Assembly (NCBI RefSeq): GCF_900182815.1
Contig: NZ_FXUA01000003.1
Coordinates: 434,001-498,000 of the forward strand
Length of the DNA stretch: 64,000 nucleotides
Reading direction: 5' to 3'
From: Algoriphagus winogradskyi
Lineage (GTDB): Bacteria > Bacteroidota > Bacteroidia > Cytophagales > Cyclobacteriaceae
The translations under genes and the position numbers were made by a program. Positions 18,283 through 27,854 of this stretch are shown piece by piece. Numbering within the stretch: the first letter of the stretch is position 1; each line of letters begins with the position of its first letter. The notes under the pieces were generated by a model. That model saw only the letters and a program-made list of their open reading frames with translations, searched no databases and was not told the DNA's origin.

Positions 18283-19041
18283 CTATAGGAAAGAGATCTC
18301 TTTCAATCCAAAAACCGCTATTTCAGCATTTTTTAACTCTATTTTTAATTTCCCATCCGCAGATATTCCAACAATTTTTCCTTCGAATTGTTCTCCATTT
18401 GATGAATAATTAGCCCAAATTTCTTTTCGGTACAGGTTCATCAGATACTCCTGTTTTATTTCTTTCCACTTCCCTTTCTTCAATTGTATATACCCTTGCT
18501 CAATTTGAGTAATCAAAAGCCGAAACAATTCTTCTAAATTAATCTCGCTACCTGTGATCAATTTAATCGAAGAAGCTCTATTAGATTCAAAATCAACCTG
18601 ATTGACATTGAGCCCAATTCCAACTACAGCAAATTCCCATTCCTTGCCAGAAAATGTATTTTCGATCAAAATCCCACCTATTTTTCCATACCCAGGAACA
18701 ACCAAATCATTTGGCCACTTTACCTCTATAGTGGGCACATAATCTTGAAGCATTTGTTTCAAACTATTTGATATTGCCATATTTAGGTAAAACTGCTCGG
18801 TTATATCCATGAAATCAGGTCTAAGAATCAGGGAGAATGTTAAATTCTGTCCTGCTTGCGAGCTCCAACTATTCCCTCGCTGACCTTTGCCTTTGCTTTG
18901 GTGGTCACAGATCACAATGCTCCCTTCTAAGGCACGCTTTTGCCTGACCAAATTAAGAGCAATGTCATTAGTCGAGTGACACTCTGGCAGGAAATGAACA
19001 TCTTTCCCTAAAAAAATCGTATTGGCAAGAATTTTATACAT
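18283..19041 (-). CDS. birA: Biotin--[acetyl-CoA-carboxylase] ligase
   Basis: A 252-residue biotin protein ligase without the N-terminal DNA-binding domain of E. coli BirA, so it is the non-regulatory form. Residues 22-26 CHSTND begin the catalytic domain; DHQSKGKGQRGNSW is the biotinyl-AMP loop (GKGQRG in place of GRGRRG); VKWPNDLVV and GIGLNVN are the biotin-site motifs. It attaches biotin to the carboxylase carrier protein. It is divergent from rsfS with 53 bases between. Confidence 0.95.
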   Translation of the reverse strand: MYKILANTIFLGKDVHFLPECHSTNDIALNLVRQKRALEGSIVICDHQSKGKGQRGNSWSSQAGQNLTFSLILRPDFMDITEQFYLNMAISNSLKQMLQDYVPTIEVKWPNDLVVPGYGKIGGILIENTFSGKEWEFAVVGIGLNVNQVDFESNRASSIKLITGSEINLEELFRLLITQIEQGYIQLKKGKWKEIKQEYLMNLYRKEIWANYSSNGEQFEGKIVGISADGKLKIELKNAEIAVFGLKEISFL

Positions 19042-19094
19042 AAATTTTGAATTCGTCTAAAAAGGATGTTTTATACGCGACGTTGCAAAATTAA

Positions 19095-19451
19095 ATGAAT
19101 AATATGACAGCAGAAGAGCTGAGCAAAGTAATCATCAAAGGAATGGAGGAAAAGAAAGCCTCAGACATTGTTTTATTGGATCTAAGAAATATCAAAAACA
19201 CCGTGACTGATTTTTTTGTTATATGCTCGGGCAATTCTGATACACAATTAGACGCTATAGCGGATTCGATTGAAGAACAAGTATTTAAAAGTGGCCAAGG
19301 AAATCCATGGAAAACTGAGGGAAAAAGTAGCCGTCAGTGGATTTTAGTAGATTATGTGAACGTTGTGGCACATATTTTCCTTAAAGATAAAAGAGCATTT
19401 TATGGATTAGAAGACCTTTGGGGGGACGCCAAAGTCACCCGAGTTGGATAA
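19095..19451 (+). CDS. rsfS: Ribosomal silencing factor RsfS
   Basis: A 118-residue protein of the Iojap/RsfS family. The core is DIVLLDLRNIKNTVTDFFVICSGNSDTQLDAIA and the C-terminal WILVDYVNVVAHIFLKDKRAFYGLEDLWGDA. RsfS binds uL14 on the large subunit and blocks subunit joining when nutrients are low. It precedes ftsH by 64 bases on the same strand, an arrangement seen widely in Bacteroidota. A second Met at codon 4 is an alternative start. Confidence 0.96.
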   Translation: MNNMTAEELSKVIIKGMEEKKASDIVLLDLRNIKNTVTDFFVICSGNSDTQLDAIADSIEEQVFKSGQGNPWKTEGKSSRQWILVDYVNVVAHIFLKDKRAFYGLEDLWGDAKVTRVG

Positions 19452-19515
19452 AAATCAAGAACTTTCAGCTTAACCCTCCGTTTACCTTAAGTTTATGAAA
19501 TTACCGTTATAAGAA

Positions 19516-21588
19516 ATGAGCGATACTAAGAATAATAAAAACAAAAAATTTACTCCAAAGGCCCCTCAAAAGCCCAATTTTCAGCTTTGGCTGATTATAG
19601 CTGCAGTCGCAGTCCTACTTGGTCTTACTTGGATTCAAAATAGAAATGCAGTTGTAGATATTACTCAAAAGAGATTTGAGGATATGTACCTAGCTGGAGA
19701 TGTCTCTAAAGTAACCATGGTTAAAAACATGGAACGTGTAGACGTCACTCTCAAAACTTCCGCATTATCCACGGATAAGTATAAGACTGAATTGGAGTCT
19801 AATTCAACTTTTTTCAATCCACAAGGGCCTCACTATTCATTTGAAGTAGCATCTGTAGATAAATTTGCACAGGATTTCGATATACTTAAGGAAGAAGTTC
19901 CGCAAGAAAACCGCATAGAGCTATCTGTTGCTACCGAAGAAAACTGGGGTAGCTATTTCAGCAGCTTTGGATTCCTGATTTTATTATTTGTGCTTTTCTG
20001 GTTTATGATGCGCCGCATGGCTGGACCATCTGGTCCAGGTGGACAAATCTTTAACGTAGGCAAATCCAAAGCCCAATTATTTGATGCTGAAAACAAAGTC
20101 AAAATCACTTTTGACAATGTGGCAGGACTAGACGAAGCAAAAGAAGAAGTTCAGGAAATCGTTGAATTCCTTCAAAATCCAGGAAAATTCACAAAACTAG
20201 GCGGTAAAATACCTAAAGGTGCCTTGCTTGTAGGCCCTCCAGGTACTGGTAAGACCTTGCTTGCAAAAGCTGTAGCCGGTGAAGCTGGCGTGCCTTTCTT
20301 TACTTTATCAGGTTCAGATTTCGTAGAAATGTTTGTAGGTGTAGGTGCTGCCCGAGTTCGTGACTTGTTTAAGCAAGCTAAAGAAAAGGCCCCGTGTATC
20401 ATCTTTATTGATGAGATTGATGCCATTGGTAGATCCAGAGGTAAAGGACAAATGCCAGGCTCTAACGACGAGAGAGAGAATACGCTTAACTCCCTTTTGG
20501 TGGAAATGGATGGTTTCGGCACTGATACTGGGGTTATCGTAGTTGCTGCGACCAACAGACCAGATGTTTTGGATAGCGCATTGCTAAGACCAGGTCGCTT
20601 TGATAGACAGATTTCTATTGACAAGCCAGATATAGTAGGAAGAGAAGCTATTTTCAAAGTACACTTGAAGCCTATCAAAACGGCAGACGATGTAGATCCA
20701 AAGAAATGTGCCGCTCAAACTCCAGGATTTGCTGGTGCTGAAATCGCTAACGTATGTAATGAGGCAGCTCTTATTGCAGCTAGAAGAAATAAATCTGCAG
20801 TGGATATGCAGGATTTCCAAGATGCCGTTGACCGAGTGATCGGTGGTTTGGAGAAGAAAAATAAGATAATATCTCCTGAGGAGAAGAAAATTGTAGCCTT
20901 CCACGAAGCAGGTCACGCAGTAGCTGGCTGGTTCTTGGAGCACGCTGATCCATTGGTTAAGGTAAGTATTGTTCCTCGTGGAGTTGCTGCTTTAGGCTAT
21001 GCACAATACCTGCCAAAGGAGCAGTTTTTATATCAAACAGAGCAGTTGATGGATGAGATGTGTATGACACTAGGTGGTCGTGCAGCTGAAGAAATAATCT
21101 TCAAAAAGATCTCAACTGGTGCTTTAAGTGATTTGGAACGAGTGACTAAGCTGGCTTACTCCATCGTTTCTGTTTACGGTATGAATGATAAAATCGGTAA
21201 CGTTTCGTTCTATGATTCAAAAGGTGACGGTTACAAAATGACCAAGCCTTACTCCGAAACTACTGCTGAAGTAATCGATGAGGAGGTTAGAAAATTGATT
21301 CAGTCGGCTTATGACAGAACTAAGGAATTGCTTACTCATAGAATCAAAGAACTTGAAATCTTGGCTAAAGAGCTATTGGAAAAAGAAATTCTATTCCAAG
21401 CTGATTTGGAGCGATTGATTGGAAAGAGACCTTTTGATAAAGAAACCACGTATCAGGCGTTCACCAATAAAAAAGATTTGCCTAAGGAGCCAGATTTAAT
21501 TTCTAAGGACGAGGAGAGCAATCCTGAATCTTCAGATCCTCTTGTAGATCCTATTCCGGAGCCAAATTCTGATAATCGAATCATATAA
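19516..21588 (+). CDS. ftsH: ATP-dependent zinc metalloprotease FtsH
   Basis: A 690-residue membrane protease. Transmembrane helices are at about 23-40 and 151-166, with a periplasmic domain between. The AAA domain has Walker A GPPGTGKT (240-247), Walker B with FIDEIDAIG (297-304) and the second region of homology at [19 protein letters not shown]. The zinc-binding HEAGH is at 463-467. It degrades unassembled membrane proteins and short-lived cytoplasmic regulators. The C-terminal tail is acidic and disordered. A GC-rich hairpin follows the stop by 3 bases. Confidence 0.98.
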   Translation: MSDTKNNKNKKFTPKAPQKPNFQLWLIIAAVAVLLGLTWIQNRNAVVDITQKRFEDMYLAGDVSKVTMVKNMERVDVTLKTSALSTDKYKTELESNSTFFNPQGPHYSFEVASVDKFAQDFDILKEEVPQENRIELSVATEENWGSYFSSFGFLILLFVLFWFMMRRMAGPSGPGGQIFNVGKSKAQLFDAENKVKITFDNVAGLDEAKEEVQEIVEFLQNPGKFTKLGGKIPKGALLVGPPGTGKTLLAKAVAGEAGVPFFTLSGSDFVEMFVGVGAARVRDLFKQAKEKAPCIIFIDEIDAIGRSRGKGQMPGSNDERENTLNSLLVEMDGFGTDTGVIVVAATNRPDVLDSALLRPGRFDRQISIDKPDIVGREAIFKVHLKPIKTADDVDPKKCAAQTPGFAGAEIANVCNEAALIAARRNKSAVDMQDFQDAVDRVIGGLEKKNKIISPEEKKIVAFHEAGHAVAGWFLEHADPLVKVSIVPRGVAALGYAQYLPKEQFLYQTEQLMDEMCMTLGGRAAEEIIFKKISTGALSDLERVTKLAYSIVSVYGMNDKIGNVSFYDSKGDGYKMTKPYSETTAEVIDEEVRKLIQSAYDRTKELLTHRIKELEILAKELLEKEILFQADLERLIGKRPFDKETTYQAFTNKKDLPKEPDLISKDEESNPESSDPLVDPIPEPNSDNRII

Positions 21589-21591
21589 AAT

Positions 21592-21614
21592 AAGCCCCGA
21601 ATTAATCGGGGCTT
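21592..21614 (+). terminator. Terminator after ftsH
   Basis: AAGCCCCGA and TCGGGGCTT are nine-base perfect arms around ATTAA, followed by a T-run. A textbook intrinsic terminator. Confidence 0.92.
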
Positions 21615-21648
21615 TTTCTATTTAGTTTCCTCCCGTTTATCTTTAGTC

Positions 21649-22425
21649 ATGCAATTACCCCCGTTGGATTTTCCACTGAATGGAAAAAAAGTTTATTTCG
21701 CATCAGATTTTCATCTTGGAGCGCCCAATGATGCTGAAAGTAAAGTGCGCGAAAAACGGATTATAGGCTGGTTAGATAAGATAGCTGAAGATGCTGCTGC
21801 TATCTTTTTGGTGGGAGATATCTTCGATTTTTGGTTCGAATATGGGCAGGTAATCCCTAAGGGTTTTATTCCATTTATTTCAAAGATTCATCAACTCAGA
21901 GAACGTGGTATTCCTATAATTTTTTTTACAGGAAATCACGATTTATGGATGAAAGACTATTTTACCGTAGAGTTGGGAATACCAGTTTACACGCATCCTA
22001 TTGAGCTAAAAATAGAAGGAAAATCAATCCTTGTTGGACACGGTGATGGACTTGGCCCTGGAGACAATTCTTATAAAATCCTTAAGCGAGTTTTTACGAA
22101 TCCTGTTGCAAAATGGCTATTCAGATGGTTTCATCCCGATCTAGGAGTCAAACTAGCAAAAGGATGGTCAGGACATAGTCGGATCACAAATAATAAAAAA
22201 GATGAAAATCGCTTTCTGGGAGACGGGGAATGGCTTTGGACATATTGCAAGGAACTTGAACAAAAAAAGCATCATGACTACTACATTTTTGGTCATCGCC
22301 ATTTGCCATTGGAATTAGCTGTAGGATCCAATTCCACTTATTTTAATCTTGGAGAATGGGTTACCCAAAACACATTCCTGTCATTTGATGGTCAAGAAGC
22401 AAAGCTTACTACCTTCAAAGGATGA
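21649..22425 (+). CDS. lpxH: UDP-2,3-diacylglucosamine diphosphatase
   Basis: A 258-residue calcineurin-type phosphoesterase that converts UDP-diacylglucosamine to lipid X in lipid A synthesis. The five metal-site motifs are DFHLG (D20, H22), GDIFDFW, GNHDLW, GHGDGLG and GHRHLP. The inserted helix KILKRVFTNPVAKWLFRWFHPD is the lipid-binding cap of LpxH. The 3' end overlaps the next gene as ATGA (4 bases), so the two are translationally coupled. Confidence 0.95.
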   Translation: MQLPPLDFPLNGKKVYFASDFHLGAPNDAESKVREKRIIGWLDKIAEDAAAIFLVGDIFDFWFEYGQVIPKGFIPFISKIHQLRERGIPIIFFTGNHDLWMKDYFTVELGIPVYTHPIELKIEGKSILVGHGDGLGPGDNSYKILKRVFTNPVAKWLFRWFHPDLGVKLAKGWSGHSRITNNKKDENRFLGDGEWLWTYCKELEQKKHHDYYIFGHRHLPLELAVGSNSTYFNLGEWVTQNTFLSFDGQEAKLTTFKG

Positions 22426-23252
22426 GATCTCTTTTCATTTTGATCCTGTATGTATTTCCATTTTTTGGAAAGGCTCAAAGTCCTAATTCACTTGGATCTC
22501 CTCTAGTTGAAATCGCAGTTGACAACCTTGACTTAATTTCCTTTGACACTAAGGATCAACTATTTGCCAGCAACACTTCAGGAGATATTTACCTGTTCAG
22601 CCAAGAAGGCAAGCAACTCAACCTATTTTCACCAGCTCGCCAAGGAAGATTAGCTCAATTAGAAGCAGGCTGGACAGTTAACATTTTTAGCTTTTCTGAG
22701 GATCTTCAAGAGTATAGGATTTTGGATAGATTTCTGAATCCTTTGGCAGAAAAAGGATTTCTACTGGCAGATATTAACTTAGCCAAAGCATCTACGCTAG
22801 GAAACAATAATGTGGTCTGGGTTTGGGATGAATCAGATCTGAATTTGAAGTCATTGGATTATTTGAGAAATCAGATCATTCAATCTCAGCCTCTTAATTT
22901 GATTGTGAACTCAAGCGATTTGAATGTCTCTGAAATCCGAGAATTCAAGAATCGATTGTTTATGAATGTGCCAGATACCGGTATTTATATTTTTGATAAT
23001 CAAGGGAATCTGATGCGAAAATTAGAAGTAACAGACGTCAATAAACTTTGCTATTACAACGAGCATCTTCTTTGGATCGCTGATGATAAACTGATGGCAA
23101 TATCCTTATCTACCAACGAAACATTGACCTTAGCTCAATTGGATAGTCCAGAAGGTATTTACCTTCAAATCGGTCAAGAAAGATTAGCTGTAATTTCAAA
23201 AAACAAAATTAGCCTTTATCCTACTCCCGACTGGATAAAGTCATTAAAGTAA
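22422..23252 (+). CDS. Hypothetical secreted protein, propeller-like repeats
   Basis: A 276-residue protein with a signal peptide (cut after GKAQ at about residue 19). The remaining sequence has repeated strand-turn units with Asp-x-x-Gly-Asn turns such as SGDIYLFSQEGKQL, TGIYIFDNQGNLM and NIFSFSEDLQEYRILDRFLNP, which suggests a beta-propeller of about six blades. No enzymatic motif is visible. The 4-base overlap with lpxH suggests a linked envelope role, but that is inference. Confidence 0.78.
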   Translation: MRSLFILILYVFPFFGKAQSPNSLGSPLVEIAVDNLDLISFDTKDQLFASNTSGDIYLFSQEGKQLNLFSPARQGRLAQLEAGWTVNIFSFSEDLQEYRILDRFLNPLAEKGFLLADINLAKASTLGNNNVVWVWDESDLNLKSLDYLRNQIIQSQPLNLIVNSSDLNVSEIREFKNRLFMNVPDTGIYIFDNQGNLMRKLEVTDVNKLCYYNEHLLWIADDKLMAISLSTNETLTLAQLDSPEGIYLQIGQERLAVISKNKISLYPTPDWIKSLK

Positions 23253-23408
23253 AGCGGTTTCTTGTTACTGCATCATACTTTATTCAACATTCAGAATTCA
23301 ACATGTTCAAAAATCATCAAAGTTCAGCTGCACAAGAAGCAGGACTGCACTACGTCACGTGCTATTTGAAAATCTCCGAGCCTTCTTTAGTTAAAAGAAA
23401 TATCAAAA

Positions 23409-23438
23409 AAAGGCCATTTCATTGCTGAAATGGCCTTT
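23409..23438. terminator. Bidirectional hairpin terminator
   Basis: 13-base perfect arms (AAAGGCCATTTCA type) around TTGC, with an A-run on the left and T-run on the right. It lies between the rightward propeller gene and the leftward FKBP gene. Confidence 0.9.
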
Positions 23439-23461
23439 AGCACTTTGTCAATTGAGAGCTA

Positions 23462-23887
23462 TTAGTTGACTTTTACCAACTCAATATCAAAGATCAAATC
23501 TTTTCCTGCCAACTGGTGATTTGCATCCAGAGTGATTTTCTCAGCATCAACACCAACAACAGTTACTGGCATAGGCTGACCATTTCCTCCCTGAAGAGTC
23601 AAAGAGAGTCCGATTTCAGGCTTGATATCAGCCGGCACTTGTGCGATAGGCACATCAATCATCATATCATCTCTGCGCTCGCCATAAGCTTCAGCAGCTG
23701 GAATTGTTACAGTAACTTTTTCGCCCAACTTCATGCCGTCAACTGCAGTGTCAAAGCCTTTAATCATATTTCCGTCGCCTAAGGTAAATCCTAGCGGTTC
23801 GCGATTTGCTGAAGAATCAAATACGCTTCCATCTTCTAATTTTCCAGTGTAATGCACTTGAACTGCATCCCCTTTTTTAGCTTGCAT
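23462..23887 (-). CDS. FKBP-type peptidyl-prolyl isomerase, SlyD-like
   Basis: A 141-residue FKBP with the inserted flap region seen in SlyD: VQVHYTGKLEDGSVFDSS, FTLGDGNMIKGFDTAVDGM and VTIPAAEAYGERRDD, then an insert with DVPIAQVPADI. It catalyses cis-trans isomerisation of proline bonds and acts as a folding helper in the cytoplasm. It lacks the His-rich tail of E. coli SlyD, so no metal-chaperone role is expected. A TAACTTTG -7 box is 22 bases upstream. Confidence 0.93.
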   Translation of the reverse strand: MQAKKGDAVQVHYTGKLEDGSVFDSSANREPLGFTLGDGNMIKGFDTAVDGMKLGEKVTVTIPAAEAYGERRDDMMIDVPIAQVPADIKPEIGLSLTLQGGNGQPMPVTVVGVDAEKITLDANHQLAGKDLIFDIELVKVN

Positions 23888-23909
23888 AGTCTTATTTTTT
23901 AGTAAAGGA

Positions 23910-23917
23910 CAAAGTTA
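23910..23917 (-). promoter_or_regulatory. Candidate -7 box for the FKBP gene
   Basis: Minus-strand TAACTTTG fits TANNTTTG exactly, 22 bases before the ATG, which would give a short leader of about 15 bases. Confidence 0.45.
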
Positions 23918-24068
23918 CAAAAATCTATTAAGGGAGAAAATCCGACACTAATGTCCGATTTTAGTATAAAAGCGTACACTTTTGGACACTTCTCCCTCAA
24001 AAACCCATCCTATTGCCTTATATTAGGGTTGGCATCATTTTGCCATACTAAAGACCAAACGATTAACC

Positions 24069-25451
24069 ATGGAAACTCAAGATTTAGGCAAGATTCTTAT
24101 CATCGACGATAACGAAGACTTATTATTTGCCGCCAAAATGCTTTTAAAGAAGCACGCCAAAGAAGTCATGATAGAAAAGGATCCACGTAGAATTCCTTTT
24201 TTGGTCAACAACAATAATTACGATGTGATCCTGTTGGACATGAACTTCCGTGAAGACACAACCTCAGGAAAGGAAGGTTTCCACTGGCTGAAGCAAATCA
24301 AAGAGATAGATCCAAAAGCTGTAGTCATCCTGATTACAGCGTTCGGAGATGTGGAAATGGCTGTGCAAGCGCTAAAAGAAGGAGCGACAGATTTTATATT
24401 AAAGCCTTGGCAAAATGAGAAGTTGATCGCTACCCTATCAGCTGCTATCCGGCTCAAAGAAAGCTACAACGAAGTAGACAAGCTGCAGAAAAAGCAAAAA
24501 CAGATGCAGACGGACATGAAGAAGCCTTACACCGACATCATCGGCCAAAGTGCTTCAATGAAGAATATCTTTTCGATTATTGATAAAGTGGCTCAGACTG
24601 ATGCAAATGTCTTGATACTGGGAGAAAACGGAACAGGTAAAGAACTGATTGCTAGAGCAATTCACGATAGATCTCTTCGTAAGGATGAGATTTTTGTAGG
24701 CGTAGATATGGGTGCCATCACCGAAACCCTATTTGAATCAGAACTTTTTGGACATAAAAAAGGAGCTTTTACGGACGCCAAAGATGATCGTGCTGGTAGG
24801 TTTGAAGTTGCTGATCAAGGGTCCTTATTTTTGGATGAAATCGGAAACTTATCATTGCCGCTTCAATCCAAGCTTCTAACTGTTTTGCAGCGAAGAGAGG
24901 TGACTAGAATAGGTACCAACAAAGCCATTCCTGTTGACATTCGTCTGATCTGTGCTACCAATATGCCTATTCACGAGAACACTTCTGAAAATGCATTCCG
25001 CCAGGATTTATTATATAGAATCAACACGGTAGAGATTTTCTTACCACCACTTCGCGAGCGTCAGGATGACATTCCTATTTTGGCCAATCACTTCCTAAAA
25101 AGTTACAGTCAGAAATACCGCAAAAACTTCACTGGCTTTACTACCGCTGGTATGGACCTTTTGCAGCATTACGGATGGCCTGGAAATATCCGTGAACTTC
25201 AGCACGCAATCGAACGTGCCATCATTATGGCTGAAGGTGACACTTTGGATTCAAGAGATTTCTTCTTCCTTTCTGCCAAGCCAGCTTCTGACAAAGCTCC
25301 AACTTCAGTCACATTGAATCTCGACGACATGGAGAAAACAACCATTCAGCGAGCTATTGACAAAAATGGCGGTAACATTTCTAAAGCAGCTAAGGAACTT
25401 GGTTTGACCAGAGCATCCTTGTATAGAAGGCTGGAAAAATATGGACTATAA
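24069..25451 (+). CDS. Sigma-54-type response regulator (NtrC family)
   Basis: A 460-residue regulator. Receiver domain: acidic pocket D13/D14, phospho-acceptor D57, conserved Lys in the ILKPW segment. AAA+ domain: Walker A GENGTGKE (185-192), and KKGAFTDAKDD in place of the usual GAFTGA sigma-54-contact loop. C-terminal Fis-type helix-turn-helix: NISKAAKELGLTRASLYRRLEKYGL. The GAFTDA form is common in Bacteroidota and usually still works with sigma-54. The stop overlaps the next gene by 11 bases, so regulator and kinase are coupled. Targets are not visible; export genes elsewhere are a guess only. Confidence 0.95.
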   Translation: METQDLGKILIIDDNEDLLFAAKMLLKKHAKEVMIEKDPRRIPFLVNNNNYDVILLDMNFREDTTSGKEGFHWLKQIKEIDPKAVVILITAFGDVEMAVQALKEGATDFILKPWQNEKLIATLSAAIRLKESYNEVDKLQKKQKQMQTDMKKPYTDIIGQSASMKNIFSIIDKVAQTDANVLILGENGTGKELIARAIHDRSLRKDEIFVGVDMGAITETLFESELFGHKKGAFTDAKDDRAGRFEVADQGSLFLDEIGNLSLPLQSKLLTVLQRREVTRIGTNKAIPVDIRLICATNMPIHENTSENAFRQDLLYRINTVEIFLPPLRERQDDIPILANHFLKSYSQKYRKNFTGFTTAGMDLLQHYGWPGNIRELQHAIERAIIMAEGDTLDSRDFFFLSAKPASDKAPTSVTLNLDDMEKTTIQRAIDKNGGNISKAAKELGLTRASLYRRLEKYGL

Positions 25452-26784
25452 AGTTGGCTTACTTGGGAGAATCGCCTTTCTAGCAGCTTCTCTTTTTCTT
25501 CTTGCCTACGCTATGATCGATAGTTGGGGAGTCTTTATGATTTCCCTACTTCTCGTTTTGGTCGTATTTCAAATTATCTATTTGCTCCGTTATTCAGAAG
25601 GATCCTTCAAGAAAGTGCGTGTTTTCCTCGACAACATCAAGCAGGATAAATACTCCCAACTCTATCCTGTGAAGTTTGATGGGACAGAAACGGATGACTT
25701 GCATATAGAATTCAATGCGATTCTCGCAAAGCTTAAAGAAGATCAAGCTGAGAAAGAAGCAAACTATCAGTATTTCCGGTCCGTGTTCAAACACCTGAGC
25801 ATAGGTTTGATCACCTTTGGTGAAAATGGTGGAATCCAAATAGTGAATACTGCAGCCAAGCGAATACTTGATGTAGAGGAATTGAAGAATATTGGTGAAA
25901 TCGAAGGAATAAATAAAGAACTACACCTGGCCATCAATAATCTCCGTACTGGAGGAAGTGAATTGATCAAGATCGCACATCCTGATGGCATCATGCAGCT
26001 TTCTGTTTATGTCATCGAACTTTTGATGCGTGGGGAGAAATTCAAATTGGTTTCCCTTCAGAATATCCAATCTGAACTCGAAGAAAAAGAAATGGAAGCT
26101 TGGCAAAATTTGGTCAAAATCCTAACTCATGAGATCATGAATTCCATCGCTCCTATTTCTTCTTTGGCAGGAACAATCCAAGGTGAAATGGAAAGCAAAA
26201 TCGAACAGGTGGAGCAAATCACTCCTTCAGAAATGGAAGATTATTTGATGGGAATTAGTACGATAGAAAAGCGTAGTCAAGGACTAATCAGCTTCGTATC
26301 TGACTTTAGAAGTTTGGCGCATATTCCTGCTCCAAAGTTCAGCAGTATTGCTATCGCAAAGCTTTTCCACCAGTTAGAGGTTTTATTACAAAACCAGATA
26401 GAAACACATCAAATAGAATTGATCAAAGAAATTAACCCTAAAGAACTCATCCTATTTGGCGATCAAACTCAGATCGAGCAAGTGCTGATCAACCTTACTC
26501 AGAATGCTATTCAGGCTGTAGAAGATTCTGAAGTGAGGAGAATAATCCTAAGGGCATTTATTGATGAAGCTGGGAAAATAATACTTGAAGTGGCTGACAC
26601 TGGTAAAGGGATCGAAGAGGAAGCACTCTCCAAGATTTTCATTCCCTTCTTTACTACCAAATCCAAGGGGTCTGGAATTGGTTTGAGTTTATCCAAACAG
26701 ATTATGCGACGTCACAAAGGCAATATTCAAGTGCGATCCACTCAGGGTGAAGGGACAACTTTTAAGTTGATTTTTAACGGGTAA
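25441..26784 (+). CDS. Sensor histidine kinase (NtrY-like)
   Basis: A 447-residue inner membrane kinase. Two transmembrane helices occupy residues 7-24 and 30-48 with almost no periplasmic loop. A PAS-like domain spans about 105-205, then the H-box LVKILTHEIMNSIAPISSL (H230) and the ATPase blocks FGDQTQIEQVLINLTQNAIQAV, EVADTGKGIEEE and KGSGIGLSLSKQIM. With so small an outer loop it probably senses a membrane or cytoplasmic signal. It shares 11 bases with the response regulator gene and is its cognate partner. Confidence 0.95.
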   Translation: MDYKVGLLGRIAFLAASLFLLAYAMIDSWGVFMISLLLVLVVFQIIYLLRYSEGSFKKVRVFLDNIKQDKYSQLYPVKFDGTETDDLHIEFNAILAKLKEDQAEKEANYQYFRSVFKHLSIGLITFGENGGIQIVNTAAKRILDVEELKNIGEIEGINKELHLAINNLRTGGSELIKIAHPDGIMQLSVYVIELLMRGEKFKLVSLQNIQSELEEKEMEAWQNLVKILTHEIMNSIAPISSLAGTIQGEMESKIEQVEQITPSEMEDYLMGISTIEKRSQGLISFVSDFRSLAHIPAPKFSSIAIAKLFHQLEVLLQNQIETHQIELIKEINPKELILFGDQTQIEQVLINLTQNAIQAVEDSEVRRIILRAFIDEAGKIILEVADTGKGIEEEALSKIFIPFFTTKSKGSGIGLSLSKQIMRRHKGNIQVRSTQGEGTTFKLIFNG

Positions 26785-26881
26785 TCTTTTAGCGAGGTAG
26801 TCTTCAATCAAAAAGACGGAAGTTAAAGAGTAAATCTTTTAACTATACAACTATCAATCTTTCAATAACTCAGCAACACCT

Positions 26882-27823
26882 ATGAATAAAGTTTATACGG
26901 TCTTTAAAAAGACGCTATTCTACTTTGTGTGTCTGTTCTTATTTATTTCTGTTTCGGGATACATATACGTCTATGTTATTCCAAAAGGTCCAGAAGTCAC
27001 TGCTGCTAATCCATTAAAAACCGAGAAAGATTCATTTGTAATATATACCTACAAAGATTCCAAAAAGAAATCAATCAGAGTTTGGACTTACAAACCAGAA
27101 GGCTGGAAAGATCAGGACAAGATAGTTTTTGTTATGCACGGAGGAGGAAGGAATGCAGATGATTACCTAGAAGCTTGGATTGATCTTGCAGAAGAAAATA
27201 ACATCCTTGTTATTGCTCCTGAGTTTGAAAATAAGCTCTCGAAATACACCATGAATGACTATCAGGAGGGGAATCTATTCACCTATTTTGGAACAAAAAA
27301 TGGGCATGATGAATGGGCATTTACTGTAGTCGAGAATATTTTCGATCATGTAAAAACAATCAATTCAATCAGCAACAGTACCTACGATATTTTTGGACAT
27401 TCAGCGGGTGGTCAATTCGTTCATCGAATGGTAATGCTTATGCCCAAATCAAGAATAAAAACAGCAATAGCAGCAAATGCTGGGCTATACACTTTTCCTA
27501 ACAGCAATCTGAAATACCCTTATGGGATTAAAAATCTAGAGCATGGAGAAGAACTTATCGAAGAAGGATTTGGGAAAAATCTAATTCTACTTACTGGTGA
27601 ACTTGACAATGACCCTAAATTAGGCACCTTCACCACGACTGATCTTGCTATGAAGCAAGGGGCTAACAGGCTGGAAAGGGGAGCACATTTTTACAATGCA
27701 AGTGAAAAATATGCCTATGATAATAATATTACTTTCAACTGGAAAATTGATACGGTACTAAACGTAGGACATGATTACAGGAAAATGTCTGAAAGCAGTA
27801 TTAAATGGTTAAGCAGACTTTGA
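26882..27823 (+). CDS. Secreted or membrane-anchored alpha/beta hydrolase
   Basis: A 313-residue hydrolase with one N-terminal hydrophobic segment (residues 10-32) that may anchor it or act as an uncleaved signal. The fold shows VFVMHGGGRNADDYLEAW as the oxyanion region and DIFGHSAGGQFVHRMVML with nucleophile Ser in GHSAG. The catalytic His is probably in DTVLNVGHDYRKM near the C-terminus. It resembles polyhydroxybutyrate depolymerase-like esterases. The substrate is unknown. It stands 97 bases after the kinase and 31 before the glycosyltransferase. Confidence 0.8.
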   Translation: MNKVYTVFKKTLFYFVCLFLFISVSGYIYVYVIPKGPEVTAANPLKTEKDSFVIYTYKDSKKKSIRVWTYKPEGWKDQDKIVFVMHGGGRNADDYLEAWIDLAEENNILVIAPEFENKLSKYTMNDYQEGNLFTYFGTKNGHDEWAFTVVENIFDHVKTINSISNSTYDIFGHSAGGQFVHRMVMLMPKSRIKTAIAANAGLYTFPNSNLKYPYGIKNLEHGEELIEEGFGKNLILLTGELDNDPKLGTFTTTDLAMKQGANRLERGAHFYNASEKYAYDNNITFNWKIDTVLNVGHDYRKMSESSIKWLSRL

Positions 27824-27854
27824 AAATATGTAGAAAAGTAGCTGGCTTTGGTTT

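Noticed and set aside
24030..24043. Sigma-54 promoter before the response regulator
   Set aside because: The distance between the GG and GC pairs is one base short of the strict spacing, so it is listed only as a lead.
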